DNA of 12,833 bases from Clostridia bacterium (GTDB lineage Bacteria > Bacillota > Clostridia > Oscillospirales > CAG-272): positions 1 through 12,833 of the forward strand of contig JAFTMP010000114.1 of NCBI GenBank assembly GCA_017452335.1, read 5' to 3'. Below the pieces are notes generated by a model. That model did not search any database. It was not told the DNA's origin and saw only the letters and a program-made list of their open reading frames with translations. Below, one piece after another: positions 5,938 through 12,389 of this stretch (the first letter of the stretch is position 1; every line of letters starts with the position of its first letter). The position numbers and the translations under genes were made by a program.

Positions 5938-8649
5938 TCAGCCGATTCTGACAGCGATTTGATTGCCGATGGCAACGCCGTCCTTACACAGACAGAAGAG
6001 ATAATCCCCTTTTTCAAGATCCTTTTCAAAGGTCATGACGGTTTCTTGGGTCGTGCCCTTCAAGGTTTCGAGCACCGTGCCGTCCTTTACGATATGAAGC
6101 GTCAGATCCTTCGGATCATACTCCTTTGGGATTGCAGCAGTGATGCTGACCTTGGTTTTTTCAAGAGTGAGATCTAAGATGCGCGTGCTTTCTGTTGCCA
6201 TTTGTGCATTGAAGCGGAAGTTCGGGTCGTTTTTGTCACTTCCAAGACAAAATTCCTTTCCGTTGTATCCAAGCACCAGAGAAGGGTCCTTTTTGCTTGC
6301 GATGCAAAGTGAGCCGTCGTCGTTTACGACAATGCTCCACTGCTGTGTGTCACGCAGGGCGGAGGGGGCGTTCATCTTGACTGTCGTGCCTGCGGCAAGC
6401 TTCTCGCCTGCAATGTCAAACACATAGTCTTTGGTGCCGTGTCGCAGCAGGTAGCTGTCGCTTGCTTTATCGTATTCCACGCGGAATACCGAGCGGTCAA
6501 CAGACCCCTTGTTGCTGTCCTTGCGCCATTCAAAGAGCATGTTGTTGCTTTGCAGTGACAGCGTCTTTTTCGTGCCCGCGTTGTAGAAGGTGTAGCTTCC
6601 TGCGCCCAAATAGGTTTTCAAGTTGTTTGAAAGCTGGAATTCGTAGTGCTTGGTTTCTTTTGCTTTCAGAGTTCTGTTTGCCTCGTCGATCTTGACGGCG
6701 CAAAGCTCCTTGCCGTTTTTGTCAAGCAAACGAAGCGCTTTTACCGTAATGCCGGTACCTCTAATGTTAATTCCCCACAGGAAGTTGGTATAATCATAGT
6801 CCTCTCCGTAGTCTTGAAGGGTATGATATCCAAAGGTGAAATAACCCGTTTCGGCTCTGGTGGGGTCATTCTTACCGGAAAAGGATACGGTATCGGCAAA
6901 ATCCAGCTCGGGCAAGAATGCTTTGTTGATCCGTACGTTCATGGATGCGGGCACGTATTCTGCAACCGTTCCGTTTTTATCGGTGCGGGACAGGGTCATA
7001 TACAGATTTTCTCTGCCTACAGCACTGATCTCGGCTTCCACCATCAGATCGGGCGTGCCGATCTCAATATCCTCATCCCAGTAAATGAAGCTGAAGCGGT
7101 AAACGGTGCCGGTACGCTTATAGCCGGAGGGATTTTCCTTGGTCAGTGAAACGCGGGAGGTGAAGGTACCCTCTTTTTTGTAATCTACATCAAAGCAGAT
7201 GTTCTTAGGGTCGTCGGAGTCTTTATAGAAGCGGATGGAGGCGTTATTGGTGTTGACCTCCGCGCCCAGATATCCGGCGATCTTGCTGTTCTCATCCAGT
7301 GCCGCCAAAAGATAGCCCCCTTTATAGTCGCTTTGCTGTGCCGAGGCAAGATCGTCAAAGGAAATGAGGGCAAAGGAGGTGGCATCCTTTTGCCCGCCTC
7401 TGCCAAAGGATGTTCCTCTTAAGGTCAGATAGGCATTTGAGGAAGCGTCGGACAGGGTGTATACCGGGTATTCCTTGCCCGAAAGGGAGAAGAGCGCACC
7501 GGTGGGGGTGAAGGTAACGGTCTGTCTTTGGGTAGCAAAATATCCATACTGGAATTTCATTTCGGGAATAGTCAGTGCCGCGGTGCTTAAATAGGTGTTG
7601 GGGTCGTTGAGCTCTGCATGCTCCGAAACCAAATTGAAGGCATCGTACATGATGTAGTAAATGTCTCTGGAATCGTTGGCGTAGGAGTCTCTGATCTGAA
7701 AAGCGCCCTTTAATTCAACGCCCCCTGCCGTAACGGTAATCTCGTCATCATACCCCACGATAGATACGCAGTGGTTGCCGCTGCCTGTCTCTCTGTCGAT
7801 GGTGGTCATACCTGTCCAAGCCACCGATTCGCCCACCTGTGCAATAGAGCCCTGACCGCCCTCTGCGATCTTGGTGTAGTGCATATACACGGGCCAGCCG
7901 CAAATGGTTACGCTGTTTCCTCTTGCCAGGGCATCCTTGACCTTGTAAAAAAGGGAGAGATCACACTTGGTTGTGAGCTGACCGCTTTGGGTGGCGGTGA
8001 AGTCGGTTTCTTCAAAGCCGGTCAAACGGTATTTCAGCGCTTTTTCCATAAGTCCCTTGGATACATCCCAGGAACGAGTCTGGTCGTGTCCCAAATACGA
8101 GGGGTTTTGATAGGGCTGGGATGCGGGACGCGTGCTCTTATAGAAGGAGGAAATACTCATGGGCAGGCATCCGTGATCCAAGAGCACGGTGTAAGCATTT
8201 TCGGTGCTGGGACCGGCGTAGTTATAGGTGAATTTGGGGGAGAAAATATACTTGTTGTCTCCCGAAGAAGGATCCCAGTCGGTATCGGGATCGGTGGCGT
8301 GAATGAACTGGGAAACTGCCACGGTAAACTGGGTGTAAGCAACGCCTTCCGCAGTACAGCTTCCAATGGACCCCTGGTGGTCGGGAATGGGCAGATGCTT
8401 GGTGCCCACCAGGGTGGCGCTGGAGGGTAGATCGGGGATCTCCTCCTTAGAACTTTCCGGCAGGGATTCCTTGCCGCTTACCGAAGGGGAGGGGGATAGG
8501 GCAGTGCTTTGGGAGGATGCCGCGTCGCTTGAGGACGGCGCATCGGTGGTGCTCTGTTTGGGCTGACAGCCCGCCAAAACAAGGCAGGAGAGCAGCATGA
8601 GCAGGGCAAGAGAAAAAGAGAGGAGTCTTTTCATGAGATATTTCGCCAT
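5938..8649 (-). CDS. C1A-like cysteine protease lipoprotein, copy 2, with catalytic Asn changed to Asp
   Basis: About 903 aa. ATG 8649 is chosen because AAAGGA lies 6 bases upstream; ATG 8664 would place that site inside the gene. Signal peptide with lipobox L-A-G-C (Cys28), then a Ser/Ala/Pro-rich linker to about 75. The protease domain (about 80-345) has Gln92, Cys98 (I-G-S-C-T) and His293 (G-N-H-C-V). The third catalytic position is Asp321 (Q-I-R-D-S-Y, codon GAC at 7687-7689), not the Asn of copies 1 and 3, and the following G-x-x-W/Y pattern is lost (A-N-D-S). Activity may be reduced, altered or absent. Residues about 375-510 are a trefoil-like insert, 516-671 the FIYWD domain, about 680-820 a second trefoil-like region and 830-903 an Ig-like tail. 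It begins 23 bases after murI, so the two are probably co-transcribed. No clear terminator follows its stop. It may be a binding protein or decoy rather than a protease. Confidence 0.88.
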   Translation of the reverse strand: MAKYLMKRLLSFSLALLMLLSCLVLAGCQPKQSTTDAPSSSDAASSQSTALSPSPSVSGKESLPESSKEEIPDLPSSATLVGTKHLPIPDHQGSIGSCTAEGVAYTQFTVAVSQFIHATDPDTDWDPSSGDNKYIFSPKFTYNYAGPSTENAYTVLLDHGCLPMSISSFYKSTRPASQPYQNPSYLGHDQTRSWDVSKGLMEKALKYRLTGFEETDFTATQSGQLTTKCDLSLFYKVKDALARGNSVTICGWPVYMHYTKIAEGGQGSIAQVGESVAWTGMTTIDRETGSGNHCVSIVGYDDEITVTAGGVELKGAFQIRDSYANDSRDIYYIMYDAFNLVSEHAELNDPNTYLSTAALTIPEMKFQYGYFATQRQTVTFTPTGALFSLSGKEYPVYTLSDASSNAYLTLRGTSFGRGGQKDATSFALISFDDLASAQQSDYKGGYLLAALDENSKIAGYLGAEVNTNNASIRFYKDSDDPKNICFDVDYKKEGTFTSRVSLTKENPSGYKRTGTVYRFSFIYWDEDIEIGTPDLMVEAEISAVGRENLYMTLSRTDKNGTVAEYVPASMNVRINKAFLPELDFADTVSFSGKNDPTRAETGYFTFGYHTLQDYGEDYDYTNFLWGINIRGTGITVKALRLLDKNGKELCAVKIDEANRTLKAKETKHYEFQLSNNLKTYLGAGSYTFYNAGTKKTLSLQSNNMLFEWRKDSNKGSVDRSVFRVEYDKASDSYLLRHGTKDYVFDIAGEKLAAGTTVKMNAPSALRDTQQWSIVVNDDGSLCIASKKDPSLVLGYNGKEFCLGSDKNDPNFRFNAQMATESTRILDLTLEKTKVSITAAIPKEYDPKDLTLHIVKDGTVLETLKGTTQETVMTFEKDLEKGDYLFCLCKDGVAIGNQIAVRIG

Positions 8650-8655
8650 GAGGCG

Positions 8656-8661
8656 TCCTTT
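8656..8661 (-). promoter_or_regulatory. Ribosome binding site of protease copy 2
   Basis: AAAGGA on the - strand lies 6 bases before ATG 8649, in the 23-base gap after the murI stop. It decides the start and supports translation from a shared murI transcript. Confidence 0.75.
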
Positions 8662-8672
8662 CATAATGGAAA

Positions 8673-9452
8673 TTAGGGGGCGCTGTGAAACAGCTTTTGC
8701 ATAAGCAAGTACGTTTCGGGATCGTTTTTACTGCTGAAGAAGCGTACGCTTCCCTCAAGAGAAGGAGGGGCAAGAAGATCTTCCTCCTGCAAGCGGCGCC
8801 GTAATTGTCTTGCCGTTCCCTCAGCGCCGTCAAAGAAGAGGGTCTTTTCAGGGAACAGTTCTCTTAAGGTGGGCAGAACGAAGGGATAATGGGTACAGCC
8901 CAGCACCACTGCGTCGGGCGGATCGCGCAGTTGCTCGCCAAGCAAACGCGCTAAAAACGCCCGTACCTGTGCTGAGTTGGGCTCGCCTGCTTCAATGAGC
9001 TCCACGAGCCCCGGACAGGGCAGAGTGATCAGATCGGCAAGGGGGACGAGGGTTTTTGCAAGAGTACGGAATTTATCAAGATGCAGGGTCATGGGCGTTG
9101 CCATCACCAGTACCTTTGGATGGGAGCCGACCAGCGCGGCAGGCTTAATGGCAGGCTCTACCCCGATGATGGGCAGCTCCGGATTTTCAGCGCGCAATGC
9201 CGCCGCTGCCGCCGCCGTGGCGGTATTGCAGGCGATCACCACGGCTTTTACCTGCTGTTTTTTGAAAAAATCTAAGATCTCGCGGCAGTAGCCCAAAACC
9301 TCTTCGGGGGTCTTGGTGCCGTAGGGCGCGTTTTTGGTGTCTCCGTAGTATAAAAACTGCTCGCCGGGCAATTCTCGGTGCAGGACTTTGAGCACACTGA
9401 TGCCGCCCACACCCGAATCGAATACGCCGATGGGAGAATGATTGAAATTCAT
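8673..9452 (-). CDS. murI: Glutamate racemase
   Basis: Interconverts L- and D-glutamate in the cytoplasm, supplying D-Glu for peptidoglycan stem peptides (added by MurD). It is 259 aa, normal for the family. Visible motifs: G-V-F-D-S-G-V-G-G near the start (Asp12, Ser13), Y-G-D-T-K-N-A-P-Y-G (37-45), A-C-N-T-A with catalytic Cys75, and G-C-T-H-Y-P with catalytic Cys186 and His188. Both cysteines needed for the two-base mechanism are present. ATG 9452 is preferred because the family normally begins a few residues before P-I-G-V-F-D-S-G; an in-frame TTG at 9488 would add 12 unmatched residues. Neither start has a clear Shine-Dalgarno sequence, and the leader can fold on itself (9463-9521). It sits inside the protease array and probably heads an operon with copy 2. 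No clear promoter is visible, so read-through from copy 3 is possible. Confidence 0.96.
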   Translation of the reverse strand: MNFNHSPIGVFDSGVGGISVLKVLHRELPGEQFLYYGDTKNAPYGTKTPEEVLGYCREILDFFKKQQVKAVVIACNTATAAAAAALRAENPELPIIGVEPAIKPAALVGSHPKVLVMATPMTLHLDKFRTLAKTLVPLADLITLPCPGLVELIEAGEPNSAQVRAFLARLLGEQLRDPPDAVVLGCTHYPFVLPTLRELFPEKTLFFDGAEGTARQLRRRLQEEDLLAPPSLEGSVRFFSSKNDPETYLLMQKLFHSAP

Positions 9453-9462
9453 AGCATTACAG

Positions 9463-9521
9463 GGGGTTGCTGCACTCCGCGGGAACAATTGCGGATCAAA
9501 TTTTGTATATGCGCCAACCCC
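9463..9521 (-). promoter_or_regulatory. Possible structured leader of murI
   Basis: On the - strand GGGGTTG (9521-9515) can pair with CAACCCC (9469-9463), with GCA/TGC pairing two bases further in. A small CCGC/GCGG stem can form inside. The outer stem ends 10 bases before ATG 9452, where a ribosome site would be expected, and no Shine-Dalgarno sequence is seen. Translational control is possible but not shown; it does not match a riboswitch I know. Confidence 0.3.
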
Positions 9522-9568
9522 ATCCTTTTTCGTGTGTTACGTAGTTTGTTGCTGCTTTTTAAAGGGCA

Positions 9569-9603
9569 GGGCTGTCTTACGACAGCAAGACAGCCCTTTT
9601 TTT
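9569..9603. terminator. Hairpin with T tract between protease copy 3 and murI
   Basis: GGGCTGTCTT (9569-9578) is the exact inverse of AAGACAGCCC (9587-9596), with an 8-base loop. A 7-T run follows on the + strand (9597-9603). For the - strand genes it lies just past the copy 3 stop, but the bases after the stem there are only TGCCCTTT, so termination in that direction may be leaky. An alternative inner hairpin, GCTGTC (9571-9576) with GACAGC (9581-9586), excludes the outer one. Its best fit as an intrinsic terminator is for + strand transcripts, although no + strand gene is upstream. Confidence 0.6.
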
Positions 9604-9605
9604 AG

Positions 9606-12305
9606 TTATTTTACGGTGTAAATGACCTGTGTGCCCACTTCTTCGCCGTTATACATCAAAGTGAACAGATATGTTCCTGCTTCCAGGGTGGTTTCCACGG
9701 TAAAGGTGTTCTTTTCGGGTGTGCCCTCCAGAGTGGTCACAACCGCGCCGTCCTTCACGATCTTCACCTGCATTGCGCCGGACTCATATTCCTTGTGTGC
9801 GGTAGCGGCAACGCTTACCTTACCGTCTGTCTGCTTCACGTCCAGATTGATCTCTGCGGTTTCAATTGCTTCCAGCTCCCACAGGAAGTTGTCACTCTTG
9901 TCGGTCTTGCTGATGCAGAAATCCTTGGAATATCCAAATGCGTATTCGGGATAGTTCTTCAGTGAGATACGCAGATATCCGTCCTCGGTTCTGGTAACCG
10001 TCCAGGTCTGGGTATCGCGGGCGGGGTTGACTGCATTCATTTTTACAAGAACGCCATCCTCCACGGTGGTCTTGAAGATGTCAAATACGTTGTCCTTGAA
10101 GTTCTTGAAGGTATAGGAATCGGTAGCCTTGTCGTATTGGATGGAGAAGGCGGTCTTTTCTTCATTTGCCTTCTTGCCGTCAAACCAGCTAAAGAGCATG
10201 TTGCTGGATGCCAGAGACAGGGTCTTTCCGGTGCCTACGTTCTTGAGTCTGTATGTACCGGTGCCGAAATAGGAGTCCAGCTCTTCTCCTGCATTGAAGA
10301 GGAAGGAATGAACCTCGCCCTTGACCAGCTCGCCTGCCTGCGCATCGGGCTTAACGCAGAAGAGCTCCTTGCCTTGCTCGTCAATCAAGCGAAGCTGCTT
10401 GATGATCACGCCAGAGCCGCGTACCGTTACGCCCCAGAGGAAGTCGGTGTAGTCAAAGTCGGAGCTGATGCCCAGCAGGGGATCGTAGGTAAATACAAAG
10501 TATCCTTCCTCCCGCTCGGTGGGATTGATAATACCGGAGAAGGAAAGGGTCTCGCCTTCCTTGATCTCTGCGGTTTCGGGGATGGTGTTGTGCTTGTAAC
10601 GAAGCTCCATAGAAGCGGCTGCAAAGGAATCCTGCACGCCGTTCTTATCGGTTCTGTTCAGCGTCATATACAGGGTGTTACGGTCAAGTGCGGAAACCTG
10701 TACTTCAACGGAGAGCTTGGAGGGACCAACAGCAATGTCTTCGTCCCAATAAATGAAGCTAAATCTGTAAAGCGTACCGGTGCGCTCGTACTTTGCGGAG
10801 GTGGAAACGGTGTTGATCATGTCAACAAAAGACCCGTCTTCATTTTTCTCAGAGGTGTTGATGCTGAAAAATACCTGCGCCTTTTTGGTAAGAGATTCGG
10901 TAAGCTCAGTCTTAGAACCGGCACCGGTGCCCGTGAAAGAGAGATACTTGCCGGCGCCTACTGCGTAAAGCAGGGAAGCCTTGGCGTAATCGCCGCTTCC
11001 TTTGCCTTCAACGAGCGCGAAATTGCAGTTTTCATCTGCAGCGGAAACCATGGAAACGGTGCCGCCTGCATAGCTGAGGTACTTGCCCTCGCCATCGCCC
11101 AGAGTGTAAACGGTGCAAGTCTTGCCGTCAATCTCCTGTTCGCCCACGGGGGTGAAGGTGAATTCCACCGCGCCTACGCTCTTTAAGGGAGAAACGCCCT
11201 TAAGGGTGGTGGGGGAGAGTGCGATGCAGTTGTTGTAGAAGTCGGAATCGTTGAAAATGTCAAATTCGGAGATCTTGTTGCAGGCATCGTAAGCCATCCA
11301 GCAGAAGCCGCCGTCTTGATAACCCGAGCCCCAGGAGTTCATGATGAGGAATGCGCCCTTCATGGTCACACCTGCGCGGGTGTAGGTGATCTCGTCATCG
11401 TAACCCACGATGGCAACGCAGTGGTTACCGTCGCTGGTGGAATCTAAATCCTTATAGCCGTTCCAGATGATGCCGTCACCCTTTTTGCCCAGCGTTCCCG
11501 TGCCCTTGGGGTCGATGGTGGCATACTGCCAGTAAGAGGACCAACCGCACACTGCTACGGCGTTTCCGCGGTTGAGGGCGTCCTTGATCTTGTAAAGCAG
11601 ATCCTGACCTGCTTCATCGGTGGTCAACTGTCCGGAATGGGTTGCGCTGTATTCGATCTCTTCATAGTTGGTGATGCGGTAATTCAGTGCGGCAAGCATG
11701 TATTCTCCGCTGGTGATATCCCATGCACGGGATTTTTGGGAGTTGAGGATGGAGCCGCCCCAGGTGCCGTCTGCTGCTTGAGGAGTCTTGTCAAAGACAG
11801 ACATGCTCATGGGCAGGCATCCGTTGTCGCGAAGAACCTGATAGCAGATATCGGTTCCCGAGCCCGAATAGTTGTAGGTGAATTTGGGGGAGAAAATGTA
11901 GGAGGTGTTGCCCGAGGAGGGGTCCCAATCGCTGTTGGGGTCCTTGCTGTTGATGTACTGGGAAACTGCTACGGTGAACTGGGTGTAGGTCACACCCTGA
12001 GAGGTGCAGCATCCGATGCTTCCCTGGCTGTCTACCACCGGCAGATGCTTGGTGCCCCGCAGAGTTACTGCGGAGGGAAGGGGCTCGCGCTCGGGCTCCT
12101 TGGATTCGGAAGGAGGAACCGAGGAGTTGTCGGCGGGTGCGGAAGGAGAGGGAGAGGTTGCGGGGGATTGTGCCGATTGTTCAGTTGACGGTTCTCCGCT
12201 TGACGAAGCGGGGGCGTCGGTGGTGGTGCCGGGCTTATCGGTGCAGGCTGCCAAAACAGACAGCAGCATAAGCAGTGACAACACGAGAGCAAGTAGTTTT
12301 TTCAA
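9606..12305 (-). CDS. C1A (papain-like) cysteine protease lipoprotein, copy 3
   Basis: 899 aa, exported and predicted to be lipid-anchored. It starts at TTG 12305 with GGAGG 8 bases upstream and no better start. Basic start (M-K-K-L-L), hydrophobic helix, lipobox L-A-A-C (Cys21), then a Ser/Thr/Pro/Glu-rich linker to about residue 78. The protease domain (about 80-345) has Gln94, nucleophile Cys100 (I-G-C-C-T, with an extra Cys99), His295 (G-N-H-C-V-A) and Asn323 (I-M-N-S-W-G), a complete C1A set. Residues about 378-508 are a trefoil-like insert with repeated G-K-Y-L-S, shared with copy 2. The FIYWD domain spans 512-672, the C-terminal trefoil-like domain about 680-815 and the Ig-like tail 818-899. 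It is clearly closer to copy 2 than to copy 1 in layout and sequence, yet keeps the active-site Asn. I see no convincing promoter in the 84 bases upstream, so it may be read from copy 4. Substrate unknown. Confidence 0.9.
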   Translation of the reverse strand: MKKLLALVLSLLMLLSVLAACTDKPGTTTDAPASSSGEPSTEQSAQSPATSPSPSAPADNSSVPPSESKEPEREPLPSAVTLRGTKHLPVVDSQGSIGCCTSQGVTYTQFTVAVSQYINSKDPNSDWDPSSGNTSYIFSPKFTYNYSGSGTDICYQVLRDNGCLPMSMSVFDKTPQAADGTWGGSILNSQKSRAWDITSGEYMLAALNYRITNYEEIEYSATHSGQLTTDEAGQDLLYKIKDALNRGNAVAVCGWSSYWQYATIDPKGTGTLGKKGDGIIWNGYKDLDSTSDGNHCVAIVGYDDEITYTRAGVTMKGAFLIMNSWGSGYQDGGFCWMAYDACNKISEFDIFNDSDFYNNCIALSPTTLKGVSPLKSVGAVEFTFTPVGEQEIDGKTCTVYTLGDGEGKYLSYAGGTVSMVSAADENCNFALVEGKGSGDYAKASLLYAVGAGKYLSFTGTGAGSKTELTESLTKKAQVFFSINTSEKNEDGSFVDMINTVSTSAKYERTGTLYRFSFIYWDEDIAVGPSKLSVEVQVSALDRNTLYMTLNRTDKNGVQDSFAAASMELRYKHNTIPETAEIKEGETLSFSGIINPTEREEGYFVFTYDPLLGISSDFDYTDFLWGVTVRGSGVIIKQLRLIDEQGKELFCVKPDAQAGELVKGEVHSFLFNAGEELDSYFGTGTYRLKNVGTGKTLSLASSNMLFSWFDGKKANEEKTAFSIQYDKATDSYTFKNFKDNVFDIFKTTVEDGVLVKMNAVNPARDTQTWTVTRTEDGYLRISLKNYPEYAFGYSKDFCISKTDKSDNFLWELEAIETAEINLDVKQTDGKVSVAATAHKEYESGAMQVKIVKDGAVVTTLEGTPEKNTFTVETTLEAGTYLFTLMYNGEEVGTQVIYTVK

Positions 12306-12313
12306 AACAGTGT

Positions 12314-12318
12314 CCTCC
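12314..12318 (-). promoter_or_regulatory. Ribosome binding site deciding the TTG start of protease copy 3
   Basis: GGAGG on the - strand lies 8 bases before TTG 12305. The same arrangement, GGAGG plus 8 bases plus TTG-AAA, is found at copy 1. Confidence 0.78.
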
Positions 12319-12368
12319 GTTCTTTTCTTTGTTATGTGTTTTATTTTTTTGTGGTTTGAAAACCGAAA

Positions 12369-12380
12369 GTCCTATAGGAC
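12369..12380. repeat. 12-base perfect palindrome between copies 4 and 3
   Basis: GTCCTATAGGAC is fully self-complementary. On the - strand it lies 9 bases after the copy 4 stop, is bracketed by CCG and CGG, and is followed by TTTTC. It could be a weak terminator of copy 4 or an operator for copy 3. Confidence 0.35.
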
Positions 12381-12389
12381 GGGCGGGCA

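Noticed and set aside
8650..8664. Upstream ATG as start of protease copy 2
   Set aside because: The AAAGGA site for ATG 8649 would lie inside the gene, and no ribosome site precedes 8664.
9453..9488. Upstream TTG as start of murI
   Set aside because: The 12 added residues do not resemble the family N-terminus and no ribosome site is present.
10137..11186. Open frame on the + strand opposite protease copy 3 (349 codons)
   Set aside because: Lies wholly within a well-supported gene with catalytic motifs on the - strand; composition is typical of a coding shadow.
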